DNA of 64,000 nucleotides, taken from NCBI RefSeq assembly GCF_943193025.1, contig NZ_CALPCQ010000006.1, forward strand, positions 30,668 to 94,667. Direction: 5' to 3'. The notes under the pieces are model-generated. The model saw only the letters and a list, made by a program, of their open reading frames with translations, did not search any database and was not told where the DNA came from. Of this stretch, positions 26,346 to 38,460 are shown one piece after another (the first letter of the stretch is position 1; every line of letters begins with the position of its first letter). The position numbers and the translations under genes are program-made. This DNA comes from Lactobacillus agrestimuris. GTDB lineage: Bacteria > Bacillota > Bacilli > Lactobacillales > Lactobacillaceae.

Positions 26346-27008
26346 TTATCTTTCTTTTACATTAGCAGCCTTAATGTAGTAGTGGTTTGGTTGCAAAGCA
26401 TAGTACTTAACACCCTTAATAGTCTTAGTTCCTAAGCCGTTAATCTTTACGCCCTTACCGATAGTAGCATACTTCTTGCTACCCATGTATGTATCTACGG
26501 CTTTACCATTCTTATCATAAACTTGTGAAGCACGAGTAGTTATAAGCTTAACTGGTTTATTTGACTTACTTGTACTTGAGGACTTAGTTGATGTTTTTTT
26601 ACTACTTTCTTTCTTAGTAGTGGTCTTCTTTGTAGTCTTAGAACTTGACTTCTTGCTTGAAGAACTATTTTTAGAAGTTGAAACAATAGTTACCTTACCT
26701 TCAGTTGCTGAAGCTGGAATCCAATACTTAGCATCGGTTTGAATACCGTAGTAAGTTTTGCCATTGATGGTTGTAACTAACCAAACAATGTATTTACCAT
26801 TCTTGTAAGCTTTCTTATTAGTCTTCTTACCATTCTTATCAACAAAGTACATAGTTTTAGTTACAGTAACTTTGTTTTTACCATTAGTTTTACTAATTTC
26901 ACTAGCTGCTTGAACTGTATTTACATTGCTAGCTGCAAGACTAACTATTGGACTAACAGTCATAAGAGTAGCTGCAGAAAGGGTAATTAATTTACGACTT
27001 AATTTCAT
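26346..27008 (-). CDS. Secreted SLAP-repeat protein
   Basis: This 220-residue exported protein has a signal peptide (MKLSRKLITLSAATLMTVSP, cleavage near VQAAS). One SLAP-like module (VTKTMYFVDKNGKKTNKKAY to YWIPASATEG) and a Ser/Lys/Thr linker at about residues 112-148 follow. A second module (RASQVYDKNGKAVDTYMGSK to YYIKAANVKER) ends the protein. The signal peptide and linker closely resemble those of the next gene downstream, suggesting duplication. The function is likely surface attachment or wall coating; no catalytic domain is visible. Confidence 0.83.
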   Translation of the reverse strand: MKLSRKLITLSAATLMTVSPIVSLAASNVNTVQAASEISKTNGKNKVTVTKTMYFVDKNGKKTNKKAYKNGKYIVWLVTTINGKTYYGIQTDAKYWIPASATEGKVTIVSTSKNSSSSKKSSSKTTKKTTTKKESSKKTSTKSSSTSKSNKPVKLITTRASQVYDKNGKAVDTYMGSKKYATIGKGVKINGLGTKTIKGVKYYALQPNHYYIKAANVKER

Positions 27009-27108
27009 TTTTATTTCCTCAACCTAAACATAAAATTTTAATATAAGTTACGATGATTATTGTAGACCATACAGTTGAATTTTGATTTAAGAAATTCTAA
27101 AAAAACCT

Positions 27109-27780
27109 TTATTTTTTTGTTTTCTTTACTTGAATCTTAGCAACATTATTGTATTTTATCCAGCCATAATTAGTAATATAATATTTTGTCCCTGCAACAT
27201 TTCGAACGGAATATCCGCTTACCTTCTTGCCTTTCTTTAAAATTGTGATTCCACCAGATTTAGTTTTATCTAAAATTCCTTGCTCATTGTAAACATAAGA
27301 ATTTCGTTTCAATACAAGTGGTGTAATATTAACTGACTCATAGATTTGATAAGCCAGCTTGCCCTTTTTATTTGTGGACAGAATCATAGTATTGCTGCCA
27401 CTTTCTTCATACCAAACAGTTCCATGAGTTGCAGTTGCTGGGATCCATTTATTACTAGTCACACCATAGTAAATTTTACTACCAGAATGACGAACGTAAT
27501 TAATATGGTAGCCTGCACTTTTCTTAGCAACAGTTTTTAACTTTTTATTTTGACTGTCGACAAAGTTAGTATTCTTATTTAAAACCACATAGCTGATTTT
27601 GGAGTAGGTTTTTATTTTTTCGACCTTTTCTTGTTTTGACTTACTCTTATCTTTAGAAGCAACGGTTTTCTTAGTAATTTGTGTAGTTGCTTTTTTGGTA
27701 TTCGCAGCTATAACTGAATTTGAAAAAGAAGCTAGACCAATCATCGACAATGCTATAAGCAAACTCTTACGAATTTTCAT
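27109..27780 (-). CDS. Secreted SLAP-like protein
   Basis: A 223-residue exported protein with a signal peptide (MKIRKSLLIALSMIGLASFS) and a short Lys-rich linker. Two weakly conserved SLAP-type modules follow, the first around VVLNKNTNFVDSQNKKLKT to KWIPATATHG and the second LKRNSYVYNEQGILDKTKSG to YGWIKYNNVAKI. It ends in a basic tail VKKTKK. It is the first of three such genes between glmU and prs, all on the minus strand, each with its own intergenic region rather than one tight operon. Confidence 0.78.
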   Translation of the reverse strand: MKIRKSLLIALSMIGLASFSNSVIAANTKKATTQITKKTVASKDKSKSKQEKVEKIKTYSKISYVVLNKNTNFVDSQNKKLKTVAKKSAGYHINYVRHSGSKIYYGVTSNKWIPATATHGTVWYEESGSNTMILSTNKKGKLAYQIYESVNITPLVLKRNSYVYNEQGILDKTKSGGITILKKGKKVSGYSVRNVAGTKYYITNYGWIKYNNVAKIQVKKTKK

Positions 27781-27823
27781 TTAACTCCTCCTTGCTAACT
27801 GGTCTTATTCATTATTATAAAAC

Positions 27824-27856
27824 AAAAGGTGATAGCCAATGTGACTATCACCTTTC
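27824..27856 (-). terminator. Terminator of glmU
   Basis: On the minus strand GGTGATAG and CTATCACC pair around TCACATTGG, followed by TTTTGTTTT. It ends the metG-to-glmU block. Confidence 0.85.
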
Positions 27857-27868
27857 AATTTTATTAAA

Positions 27869-29254
27869 TTATTCCCAGTCTTTATCTTTAGAAAGAGGGA
27901 GCTTGTGCCAGTAATCTGGCTTATTTGTTTGACGACCACGAGCAATTGCCATGTCGTATTTATTAACATCCTTAGTAATTGTTGAATCAGCTGCCACAAA
28001 GGAGTGATCAGCAATATTAACTGGCGCAATTAAAGTTGCACCTGCACCGATAAATGAATGATCGCCGACATTAGTATGGAACTTCTTCACACCATCGTAG
28101 TTTGAGAAGATAGTACCACAACCAACATTAATGTCTTTACCCAAAGTTGCATCCCCAACATAAGTTAGGTGACCAACCTTAGAATTTTCACCAATTTCAG
28201 CCTTCTTAACTTCTACAAAGTTACCAATATGTGCACCTTTACGAATAATTGAAGCTGGACGAAGGTGTGAATTTGGACCAATATCAGTATTATCATTCAT
28301 CTGAGATTCTTCAATTGTTGATGAAGTTACAGTAACGTTATCGCCAATCTTAGAATCAATAATTCTTGAACCACTGGTAATTACACAATCTTTACCAATC
28401 TCAGTTTTGCCCTTAATAACAACATTACCTTCAATAACTGTATCGTTACCGATTTTAACGTCCTTATCGATATAAGCAGTATCTGGATCAATGAAGGATA
28501 CACCATTTCTCATGTGTTCTTCGTTAATTCTTCTTTGCATAATCTTAGTTGCTTGAGCAAGCGCGATGCGATCATTTACACCTAAGCTTTCACTGAAATC
28601 AGGCATCTTGTAAGCTCCAACTCGCTCGCCTTCATTACGTAAAATCTCTAAAACATCGGTTAAGTAGTATTCACCTTGTGAGTTATCATTTCCCACATGC
28701 TTCAAAGCTTCAAAAAGCTTCTTATTGTCAAAGCAAAATACACCTGTGTTAATTTCTTTGATCTTTAATTCTTCTGGTTTACCATCTTTTTGTTCAACGA
28801 TACGTAAAACATTACCCTGGTCATCACGAATAATTCGACCATAACCGAATGGATTTGGTGCTTCTGCGGTTAAAACAGTAGCTGCGTTACCCTTTTCCTT
28901 ATGGTATTCAAACAAATTCTTGAAAGTTTCTTCAGTAAATAAAGGAGTGTCTCCAGTAACTACCAAAGTTGCACCATCTTTATCGGCCAAAAGATCACTT
29001 GCAGTCATTACTGCATCACCTGTACCAAGTTGCTTTTTTTGGAAGGCAAATTCAGACTTACCTGCTAAAACTTTTTCTACATCTTCAGCACCAGTACCAA
29101 CAATGGTAATAATTTGGTCTGGATCTACGCCTTGAGCAGCATTTACTACATGTTCAACCATAGTTTTACCACAAACTTGGTGTAAAACCTTGTACAACTT
29201 TGATTTCATGCGCGTACCTTTACCGGCGGCAAGAATAACTACAAATTTTTTCAT
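27869..29254 (-). CDS. glmU: Bifunctional GlmU (uridyltransferase / acetyltransferase)
   Basis: Makes UDP-GlcNAc from glucosamine 1-phosphate in two steps, supplying murA and wall polymers. The 461 residues have an N-terminal nucleotidyltransferase domain ([18 protein letters not shown], then QLGTGDAV) to about residue 230. A left-handed beta-helix of hexapeptide repeats ([32 protein letters not shown]) runs to the end, with the acetyltransferase region [10 protein letters not shown]. It lies 43 bp after purR and is the last gene of the block. Confidence 0.97.
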   Translation of the reverse strand: MKKFVVILAAGKGTRMKSKLYKVLHQVCGKTMVEHVVNAAQGVDPDQIITIVGTGAEDVEKVLAGKSEFAFQKKQLGTGDAVMTASDLLADKDGATLVVTGDTPLFTEETFKNLFEYHKEKGNAATVLTAEAPNPFGYGRIIRDDQGNVLRIVEQKDGKPEELKIKEINTGVFCFDNKKLFEALKHVGNDNSQGEYYLTDVLEILRNEGERVGAYKMPDFSESLGVNDRIALAQATKIMQRRINEEHMRNGVSFIDPDTAYIDKDVKIGNDTVIEGNVVIKGKTEIGKDCVITSGSRIIDSKIGDNVTVTSSTIEESQMNDNTDIGPNSHLRPASIIRKGAHIGNFVEVKKAEIGENSKVGHLTYVGDATLGKDINVGCGTIFSNYDGVKKFHTNVGDHSFIGAGATLIAPVNIADHSFVAADSTITKDVNKYDMAIARGRQTNKPDYWHKLPLSKDKDWE

Positions 29255-29297
29255 TATTTTAACCTCTTAATATTAAAACTAATTTTTAGTATACCAT

Positions 29298-30128
29298 TTA
29301 AAACCGACTAAAATCTGTTTGAGTTAAGAAGTTTCCTGGCTCAGCCAAAATTAATTTCTTCTTAGTATCAATATTGCTAATCTTTACTAGTGAAATATAA
29401 TCTTCAACTAATTTATTTTTATCAAAATCAGCTTCACAAAGAACGCAGATACCAGCAATAGTACAATCAAATTCCTTAACTAATTCTTCCATACCAGTTA
29501 AGGTACCGCCGCCCTTCATAAAGTCATCAATAATTAAAACATTTGATTCTTTTTCTAAGGCACGAGTTGGAAGTTCCATCTTGGAAACTCGGTCAAGTGA
29601 TGATGAAATGTAATTTACAGAAACAGTTGCACCTTCAGTAACTTTTGATCTCTTTCTCGCCGTTACAAATGAAACATTCAAAAATTGGGCCGTTGCTTGT
29701 GCTAACGCAATTCCTTTAGTTTCAACAGTCATTACAGCATCAATATTAGAATAGGCATATTTGGTAGCAATCAATTCTCCAATTCGGCGTAAATCTTGAG
29801 TATTTCCTAAAATATCTGATAAGTAAACGAACCCACCTGCTAATATTCTACTTGGATCTTCAATTCTTGATGCTAAATCTGTCAAATAATTTTCAGCATG
29901 CTCTTTACCTAAAAATGGAATGTAACGTACTCCACCAGCAGCACCAGCGACAGTTTCTAAAATCCCATCTTGGTTGCTTGCAAGTGTGTGCTTCAAGATG
30001 GCTAAGTCTTCGGAAATTGAAGACTTGGCAGCGTCATATCTCTTTGCAAAAAATGGTAACGAAATCAAAGTATGTGGACGCTGCATTAAATATTTGGTCA
30101 TATCTACCAATCTTTCTGAACGTTTCAT
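29298..30128 (-). CDS. purR: Purine operon repressor PurR
   Basis: A PRPP-sensing repressor of purine genes in Gram-positive bacteria. The 276 residues have a winged-helix N-terminus (MKRSERLVDMTKYLMQRPHT to ISEDLAILK) and a phosphoribosyltransferase-fold C-terminus. The PRPP-binding motif NVLIIDDFMKGGGT is intact although the domain is not an enzyme. Its place between veg/ksgA and glmU is the usual one. Likely targets include the de novo purine genes, which are not in this window. Confidence 0.96.
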   Translation of the reverse strand: MKRSERLVDMTKYLMQRPHTLISLPFFAKRYDAAKSSISEDLAILKHTLASNQDGILETVAGAAGGVRYIPFLGKEHAENYLTDLASRIEDPSRILAGGFVYLSDILGNTQDLRRIGELIATKYAYSNIDAVMTVETKGIALAQATAQFLNVSFVTARKRSKVTEGATVSVNYISSSLDRVSKMELPTRALEKESNVLIIDDFMKGGGTLTGMEELVKEFDCTIAGICVLCEADFDKNKLVEDYISLVKISNIDTKKKLILAEPGNFLTQTDFSRF

Positions 30129-30182
30129 GTTTTTTCCTTTCTAATGTTTGTTTTTATCTTTTACAAATATACTCTAAAAGGC

Positions 30183-30217
30183 AAAAAAAAGCACTAACTA
30201 TTTCTCGTTAGTGCTAA
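30183..30217 (-). terminator. Terminator after veg
   Basis: On the minus strand AGCACTAAC and GTTAGTGCT pair around GAGAAATA, followed by eight T. It partly isolates veg and the upstream genes from purR-glmU. Confidence 0.87.
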
Positions 30218-30227
30218 AAAATTCTTT

Positions 30228-30485
30228 TTAAGCTTCTGCTTCTTCAATTTCTTCATCAAATTCTAATTCGATGTTCTTAGTTAAAAGATCTGTATAACTG
30301 TAAGAAACATGTTCATAATTACTTTCTTCTTGATCTAAATCAACCACAAATACTGCAGGGAAAGTTTCTTTTAAAACTCCATGTCTCTTTGTAATCTTCT
30401 TACGACCCGCTTGAGCTACTACTGTTAAGTTATCGCCTAAGTGAGAATCCAACTTACTTTTGATAGTATTAATTGATGTTGGCAC
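30228..30485 (-). CDS. veg: Veg-family protein
   Basis: A small cytosolic protein of 85 residues. The family signature GDNLTVVAQAGRKKITKRHG is clear, followed by a beta-rich core and an acidic tail EFDEEIEEAEA. The start is GTG at 30485, ten bases after AAGGAG. Veg has been linked to biofilm formation in Bacillus subtilis, and its role in lactobacilli is unknown. It sits between ksgA and purR as in most Firmicutes. Confidence 0.93.
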   Translation of the reverse strand: MPTSINTIKSKLDSHLGDNLTVVAQAGRKKITKRHGVLKETFPAVFVVDLDQEESNYEHVSYSYTDLLTKNIELEFDEEIEEAEA

Positions 30486-30554
30486 TAAAAAACAACTCCT
30501 TTTGAGTCATTTTAACATAATTTGTGAAAAAAAGCAATATTTTCACAAGCTAGA

Positions 30555-31442
30555 TTAATTTTTAGTTGGAATTAATTTGGCTAATTTAATAAATTGCTCA
30601 ATTGTCAGATTTTCTGGTCTAACACGCGGATCAACGCCGAGCTCAGAAATTACCTTTTCACGTTCATCTTTATCTGAAATTAAAGCCTTCAAATTATTAT
30701 TTAAAGTCTTACGTCTTTGTGAAAAACAAAGCTTAACGACACGATTAAAGTGCTTATAATCAGGAATATTATATTTCTCTTTAAGCGGAGTTAGCACTAC
30801 CACACTTGAATCGACCTTTGGACGTGGCATAAAGCTATCATGCTTAACTTCAAGCGCTAATCTGACATTCATTCGTGTTTGAACAGCAATTGTAAGTGGA
30901 CCATAATCTTTAGAATCCGGCTTAGCCTCAAGTCTTTCTGCAACTTCTTTTTGCATCATCAAAGTTAAACTGCTGAAGTTAAGATCTGAATCGGCCAAGG
31001 AAAAAATAATTGGAGTTGTAATATAGTATGGCAAATTAGCTACAACTTTAATTGGCTCAGAAAAATTAAAGAAATTACCAATATCCTCTTTAAAATTTGC
31101 CTTCAAAACATCCTTTAACAGCAACTTAAAGCGTGAATCAAGATCGGCATCCCCGATTTTAGCTGGTAACTCATTTGCTAGAATTTCTGGTAAATCACGG
31201 TCAACTTCATATGCAAAAACCTTAGCTCCTGCAAGTAAAAGCTGTTCAGTTAATGATCCAATACCTGGACCAATTTCGATTACTTGATCACCTTCATGAA
31301 TATCGGCTGCTTCAACAATACCCAAAATAGCATTTTGATCGATTAAGAAGTTTTGCCCCAGATTCTTCTTTGCCTTAACAAAGTAACGATTAACAATTGC
31401 TTCAGTTCTAACTGCTGAACCAATTGGAATTCTATTTGCCAT
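30555..31442 (-). CDS. ksgA: 16S rRNA adenine dimethyltransferase
   Basis: Dimethylates two adjacent adenines near the 3' end of 16S rRNA late in 30S assembly, using S-adenosylmethionine. The 295 residues contain [15 protein letters not shown], the SAM-binding [16 protein letters not shown], and the catalytic [11 protein letters not shown]. It overlaps the rnmV gene by 11 bases and is translationally coupled to it. Loss of this enzyme gives kasugamycin resistance in other bacteria. Confidence 0.97.
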   Translation of the reverse strand: MANRIPIGSAVRTEAIVNRYFVKAKKNLGQNFLIDQNAILGIVEAADIHEGDQVIEIGPGIGSLTEQLLLAGAKVFAYEVDRDLPEILANELPAKIGDADLDSRFKLLLKDVLKANFKEDIGNFFNFSEPIKVVANLPYYITTPIIFSLADSDLNFSSLTLMMQKEVAERLEAKPDSKDYGPLTIAVQTRMNVRLALEVKHDSFMPRPKVDSSVVVLTPLKEKYNIPDYKHFNRVVKLCFSQRRKTLNNNLKALISDKDEREKVISELGVDPRVRPENLTIEQFIKLAKLIPTKN

Positions 31443-32001
31443 CTTTTACCTCCTGACAAGCCTGTTGTAATTCGGCTAAGGTTATACCAAAGGTTAATAA
31501 ACGTTTATAAAAAGTCTTTGAATTTCCATACCCGATACTGAGTAAATTTCCAACTTTTTCACGAAGCCGCTTAGATCCAGCACCACCTGCAAGTCCTAAT
31601 TTGCGATATGATAGTTCGGTTAGATCACTCTTTTGCTTTTCAACTTCATGGAGATCACTTAGTGCTCGTTCAATCGCCTCTTTAGAAGCATGCTCTACTC
31701 CAAGACTATTACCACGCTTAAGTGGTTCACCTTCTTTTCGAGTAATAAAAGCTTGCTTGGCCGTTGGTACTGCTTCAGAAACAATTCTTCGAATCCGCTC
31801 ACCGTTAAAATCTGGATCAGTGAAAACAATGATCTCTCTTGTCTGACTTAACTTTTTCAGCCGCTTTAAAACCTGCTCTGAAACAGCTGATCCATTCGTT
31901 TCAATTGTTTCAATTCCAGGAAAAAACTGCTTCAACCGAATCGTATCATCTTTTCCTTCAACCACAATAACTGCATTAAAATTTTTCTTATTCAAGGCCA
32001 T
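31432..32001 (-). CDS. rnmV: Ribonuclease M5
   Basis: Processes the precursor of 5S rRNA in Gram-positive bacteria. The 189 residues start with a TOPRIM domain: the catalytic Glu is in VIVVEGKDD and the DxD-like acidic pair in [13 protein letters not shown]. The family's small C-terminal domain follows ([18 protein letters not shown]). It overlaps tatD by 14 bases and ksgA by 11, so the three genes form a tight translational unit. Confidence 0.95.
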   Translation of the reverse strand: MALNKKNFNAVIVVEGKDDTIRLKQFFPGIETIETNGSAVSEQVLKRLKKLSQTREIIVFTDPDFNGERIRRIVSEAVPTAKQAFITRKEGEPLKRGNSLGVEHASKEAIERALSDLHEVEKQKSDLTELSYRKLGLAGGAGSKRLREKVGNLLSIGYGNSKTFYKRLLTFGITLAELQQACQEVKDGK

Positions 32002-32754
32002 AAACTCTCACAGTATTCGCATAAGTAACTTTAGCAACTTCACCAAGTGAAATTCCCTTCAAATCAGCAATTGCCTGAGCAACATAATGTACATATCCAG
32101 GCTCATTTTGCTTTCCGCGGTATGGCTTAGGTGTCAAGTATGGAGCATCTGTTTCAACCATAAAGCGATCCATTGGAACCACTTTGGCTGATTCATGCAC
32201 ATCAGTTGCCTTAGTGAAGGAGACAACACCTGAATATGAAAAGTAGATATTTAAGTCTAAGAACTTGTTAAGCCAATCTACCCCACCATTGAAATTATGC
32301 AAAATTGCTCCATATTCTAAATCACTATCCTTCAAAATTTTAAAAGTATCTTCGAAGGCATCCCTAGTATGAATATCAACTGGCATTTTCAATTCATGGG
32401 CAATTTCAATTTGGCGCTTAAAGACATCTCTTTGAACATCTCGCGGTGATTCATCCCAATAATAATCAAGACCAACTTCACCTAATGCAACTACCTTAGG
32501 CATTTGAAGTTGTTCAATTAATTTATCTTCGGCTACCTGATTATAATCTTTAGCAACATCAGGACAATATCCCACCATTGCATAAACATCATCAAATCTC
32601 TGAGCAAGTTTAATTGCCCGATCGTTAAAATCAGGATCTTGTCCTGCACAAATCAGTTTAGTAACGCTCAAACTTTTTGCTCGGTCAAGATAATACTCTT
32701 CTTTGCCGCGAAAAGGCTCATCATTTAAATGAGTGTGATTATCGATAATTTCCA

Positions 32755-32755
<1 letters not shown>
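31988..32755 (-). CDS. TatD-family metal-dependent deoxyribonuclease
   Basis: This 255-residue TIM-barrel hydrolase shows the metal-binding residues in DNHTHLND at the N-terminus, GEVGLDYYWDESP, MPVDIHTRDAF, ILHNFNG and the late ETDAPYLTPKP. TatD proteins are 3'-5' exonucleases involved in DNA repair or turnover. It is encoded between metG (1-base overlap) and rnmV, the standard Firmicute order (yabD in Bacillus). Confidence 0.94.
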
Positions 32756-34743
<1,988 letters not shown>

Positions 34744-34784
34744 TTAATTTAAATGAAAATAATCTACATACAATAATACACCAT

Positions 34785-34820
34785 CAAAAAAAGGAATTCC
34801 TTAATAGAAATCCCTTTTTT
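34785..34820 (-). terminator. Terminator of the Mg2+ ATPase gene
   Basis: On the minus strand AAAGGGATTTC pairs with GGAATTCCTTT, including G-T pairs, followed by TTTT. It separates the ATPase from metG. Confidence 0.75.
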
Positions 34821-34821
34821 A

Positions 34822-37482
34822 TTAAAATGTTTCTTTTTTTAGGTATATCCACTTCATTAAAGTAGTTATTACTGTAAATACCAACTCAATGATGATCATG
34901 AACCATAAATAATTTATTGATAAAATTCCAAAACCAATATTAGAACTGCTGGATAAACTAGCTAAGAATGTCGCTAAAACAGCAATTATACTCGTGCCCC
35001 AAAAAGAAATAGCTGATGGATGTTGATGAACAAATGGGAATCTTTCATCACGCAAATTATAGAATACCATTGTTCTAGTCCAAATTGATTCAATAAATAG
35101 TCCAGAGTAAAAGATTGAGATAAATTCTAAATGATTATTTCCAGCCAAACCTGGACAAATCCAATAATAAAGAGCCGCCATAGTTACAAAATCAATAATT
35201 GCTGGAAGCGGACCAAAGTGAAGTACAAAGCTTGGCCATTTTTTAATCGACCAGGTTTGAGGTCTCTTCGTATAATCTTTAGAAACTCGATCAAATGGAA
35301 TTGTTAAACAACTAATACTGTAAAGTAAATCAATTAACAAAATTTGCAATGGAAGAAGTGGTAAAAACGGTAAGACAAGTGATGAGATAATCATTGAAAT
35401 TAAACTACCAAAATTAGTGGTTAAAATCATCTTGATATATTTCATCGTATTACTGAAAGTCTTTCGACCAATAATCATACTTTGATTTACAACATTTAAA
35501 TCTTTTTCTTTTAGGATCAAATCAGCTGATTCTTTGGCGATGTCGACTGCCCGATTAGTTGAGAATGAAACATCCGAAACTCTCATCGCATAGACATCTT
35601 TATTTCCGTCTCCCATATAACCAACAGTATGACCATTCTTCTTTAAAGCATTAATGACCTTAGTTCTCAAAGTAGGAGTTAAGTGAACAAAAATATTACA
35701 CTCTTCCACCATTTGAGCTAATTCTTCAGCACTTGCCTCTTCGATTTGGCGTCCATCATAAACCGTGTCAACGTTCAAACCAACCTGCAAACAAATCGCT
35801 CTAGTAACTGCTTCGTTATCACCTGTAAAAATCTTAACGTTAACATTATCTTTTTTCAAATTTTCTAATGCTGACTTAGTACTTTCTTTAGGCGGATCAA
35901 GATAAGCAATATAACCAACGATAGTAAGATCATCTTCATCCTTAGCTGAAAATTCACCAACTGGAGCCGGATTTGCTTTGTAAGCCAATAAGAGTACTCT
36001 CAAGCCATCGTCATTTAACTCGTTAATTTGATCTAAGATTTTTTCTTTCCATTCAGGTGTTAAATCTTCAATCTGACCATCAATTTCAACCTTGCTAGAA
36101 ATGCCAAGCATCCCTCTAGCCGCACCTTTAGTCACCAGTAAGTGTTGACCGTGGTGTTCATCATTATCAACTACCACAACACTCATTCTTTTTCGGCTAT
36201 AGTCAAAAGGAATCTCATCGATTTTGTTGTAATCACGTTGAATTTCGTTAGTATCAAGTTCGTCACTAGCTGCATCAATAATCGCTTTATCAATTAAATC
36301 TTTTACTCCAGTTTGATAATTTGCATTAAGATAAGCCAATTTCAAAATTCTAGGAGTTTCTCTCATCGCTAAATCATAGTGACGTTCAAGCATAACTTTA
36401 TTTTGAGTTAAAGTACCAGTCTTATCGATACAAATTGTATCAATGGCACCTAGCGTTTGAATCGTATTAATATTTTTAGCAAAAATATGATGCTTAAACA
36501 ATTCAAGCGTACCTCTAGTTAAATTGCTATTAACTATTACCGGTAACATTTCTGGAGTCAGTCCCACTGCTGCTGCCAAGGCAAAAACTAAGCTTTCACC
36601 CCAATTACCTTTAGTAAAACCATTGATCAAAAACAAAAGTGGAATTATGGAGCCAGCACTAACAATTAAAATTCTAGCTAGCCTATGAAGCTGACGATCA
36701 AATAGGTTTTGTTTTGATTTCTTCCGAGCAATTTTACGTACTTGTTCGCCAAATAAGGTTTGATTACCAACAGCAAAAACTATCCCTGTTCCAGAACCAG
36801 AAACAATAGTAGTTCCCTCATAAAGAATATTAGGAAAATCTAAATAGTTGTTCTTTTTTCCTGGTTTAATACGGTAATTAGCCACCTTTTCAATCGGCTC
36901 TGAATTGCCGTTAACAAAGCTAGCCGTACAAAACAAATCCTTGCTAGTTAATAATCGCATATCAGCCGGAATCATATCTCCTGCCGACAAATTAATCACA
37001 TCACCGACAACTACTTCATCTGTAGGTAATTCTTGACCCTCACCATCACGCCTAATATTAGTTGTAACTGTCACATTTTCTAATAAATCATCGACAACCT
37101 TAGCCATCCGGATTTTTTGTACAAAATTGATCGTTACCGAAATTAGCAACATTATCAACATTACAATCGCAATATAATTATTTTCACTATTTTGTGGAAC
37201 CATAATGTAATTAGTGAAAACTGTTAAGATTGTCAAAATAATTAAAACTAATGTAAATGGCGTAACGATTGACTCAAAAAGCATCTTCCATTTTGAAGCC
37301 TGTGTATTAAAAGTGATTTTATTTTCACCATATTCTTCACGATTTTGCTCAGCTCTTGCAGTAGATAAACCTTCTGCACTAGCCTGAAGTCTTGCTAAAG
37401 TTTCACTTCTTGTTTCATGAGCTATTCGTTCAATCAATTGAATGTTTGCATTACTTTTTTTCTTGGTCGGTGCTTTTAGCAT
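34822..37482 (-). CDS. mgtA: Mg2+-importing P-type ATPase (MgtA/MgtB)
   Basis: An inward magnesium transporter in the cell membrane. The 886 residues show P-type hallmarks: the actuator loop region, the phosphorylation site ICIDKTGTLTQNK, the KGA segment in LLVTKGAARGML, and the hinge MGDGNKDVYAMRVSDVSFS. Ten membrane helices are arranged 4 + 6, with AAAVGLTPEMLPVIV in helix 4. GDGNKD in place of the commoner GDGxND is usual for MgtA proteins. The M-box riboswitch upstream confirms magnesium as substrate. Confidence 0.96.
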   Translation of the reverse strand: MLKAPTKKKSNANIQLIERIAHETRSETLARLQASAEGLSTARAEQNREEYGENKITFNTQASKWKMLFESIVTPFTLVLIILTILTVFTNYIMVPQNSENNYIAIVMLIMLLISVTINFVQKIRMAKVVDDLLENVTVTTNIRRDGEGQELPTDEVVVGDVINLSAGDMIPADMRLLTSKDLFCTASFVNGNSEPIEKVANYRIKPGKKNNYLDFPNILYEGTTIVSGSGTGIVFAVGNQTLFGEQVRKIARKKSKQNLFDRQLHRLARILIVSAGSIIPLLFLINGFTKGNWGESLVFALAAAVGLTPEMLPVIVNSNLTRGTLELFKHHIFAKNINTIQTLGAIDTICIDKTGTLTQNKVMLERHYDLAMRETPRILKLAYLNANYQTGVKDLIDKAIIDAASDELDTNEIQRDYNKIDEIPFDYSRKRMSVVVVDNDEHHGQHLLVTKGAARGMLGISSKVEIDGQIEDLTPEWKEKILDQINELNDDGLRVLLLAYKANPAPVGEFSAKDEDDLTIVGYIAYLDPPKESTKSALENLKKDNVNVKIFTGDNEAVTRAICLQVGLNVDTVYDGRQIEEASAEELAQMVEECNIFVHLTPTLRTKVINALKKNGHTVGYMGDGNKDVYAMRVSDVSFSTNRAVDIAKESADLILKEKDLNVVNQSMIIGRKTFSNTMKYIKMILTTNFGSLISMIISSLVLPFLPLLPLQILLIDLLYSISCLTIPFDRVSKDYTKRPQTWSIKKWPSFVLHFGPLPAIIDFVTMAALYYWICPGLAGNNHLEFISIFYSGLFIESIWTRTMVFYNLRDERFPFVHQHPSAISFWGTSIIAVLATFLASLSSSSNIGFGILSINYLWFMIIIELVFTVITTLMKWIYLKKETF

Positions 37483-37515
37483 AAGTTCTTCCCTTCCTAG
37501 TTCGCAAACAAACTA

Positions 37516-37717
37516 AAAAGTCACCGTACTAACTGTACGGTGACTACATGCCAAACAAGGCTTCTTGATACTCGTCGTTCAGTTTTAACACTACGTGACG
37601 TAAGCACATGCTAGCTACCTGGATCTCGCCTTAAGTCGACGACACCTATTTAACCCGTTGGCATCTCTGGATGTTTCTGGGCGATAGCGTGTGTTCACGT
37701 AGGAGTCTCACCTAACA
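37516..37717 (-). promoter_or_regulatory. Mg2+ riboswitch (M-box, ykoK leader) with terminator
   Basis: On the minus strand the leader begins GTTAGGTGAGACTCCTAC and continues with CGCTATCGCCCAGAAACATC and GATGCCAACGGGTTAAATAG, the conserved core of the ykoK/M-box aptamer. After about 150 nt, AGTCACCGTAC and GTACGGTGACT form an 11-bp terminator with TTTTTAG (37545-37516). High magnesium should stabilise the aptamer and favour termination before mgtA. A TTGACG and a TAATAT about 18 nt apart lie upstream near 37760 and are only a tentative promoter. Confidence 0.95.
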
Positions 37718-37788
37718 ATTCATTTGCTAAATCTATTATAAAATATTAATACTTTACTACTCTTGGCGTCAAATTCTCTAATTAAACT

Positions 37789-38460
37789 TTATTGTTTGCG
37801 TTTAATACTCTTAAAGAGAATAATCAAGCCAGATACTAATACTACCAGTGCAAAAGCAATTGGTAAAGCCACTTTGCGAGGATGACTAATCTTATCTTGC
37901 TCTTCATTAGTTAAATCATATTTATCTAATGAATATTGATATTGCTGATCAATTCTTGTAGCACATGCTCTAAAAACAAATCTAAGTCCTTTATTAAAGG
38001 TCGCATTATTTTTACTTCTTAATTCATCTCCCGCTGCTCGAATAATATTCATTCGAGAATCAGCGGTAAAAGCAGCATGCAAATCTTTAGAAGAATAAAT
38101 TTGAACATTTCTCTTTTTGCCTTTTTGTCCCACAACGATAAAGGCAGTCCGTTTAGATGAATTTAAGTTTTTAGGAGTTAATTTATTTAAACGCTTTTCA
38201 GTAATTACAACAATTTGTGGCTGTTCTTTAGTTTGCTGATAACGGGCATTTTTTTCATGAATTAAAGTTTCAGTTTCTTTATTCACAATATGAGCATTAT
38301 CAACTAAGTCTGGTTGAACAAAGCCTGTCGTAGTTAGAAAAACGATTGCAAGTCCTAAAATACTAATTAGACTTGTGAGAACGGTTTTCCGCTTCTTCCA
38401 AGTTATGAGCCAGGCTTTCAACATATTTTCGGTCAATTTCAATTTGTTCATATGGTACAT
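37789..38460 (-). CDS. TPM-domain-like membrane protein
   Basis: This protein has about 223 residues. A membrane segment (about residues 27-48, [20 protein letters not shown]) is followed by an exported domain (about 50-180) containing [14 protein letters not shown], similar to the TPM (YgcG) fold, and a C-terminal helix ([19 protein letters not shown]) before a basic KSIKRKQ tail. It overlaps the end of comEB by 98 bases. I take the ATG at 38460, five bases after AAAGGA. The function is unknown. It lies between comEB and the magnesium ATPase leader. Confidence 0.65.
   Translation of the reverse strand: MYHMNKLKLTENMLKAWLITWKKRKTVLTSLISILGLAIVFLTTTGFVQPDLVDNAHIVNKETETLIHEKNARYQQTKEQPQIVVITEKRLNKLTPKNLNSSKRTAFIVVGQKGKKRNVQIYSSKDLHAAFTADSRMNIIRAAGDELRSKNNATFNKGLRFVFRACATRIDQQYQYSLDKYDLTNEEQDKISHPRKVALPIAFALVVLVSGLIILFKSIKRKQ

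Noticed and set aside
37516..37717. T-box or other tRNA-type leader upstream of mgtA
   Set aside because: There is no GGGTGGTACCACG core; the conserved segments match the M-box instead.
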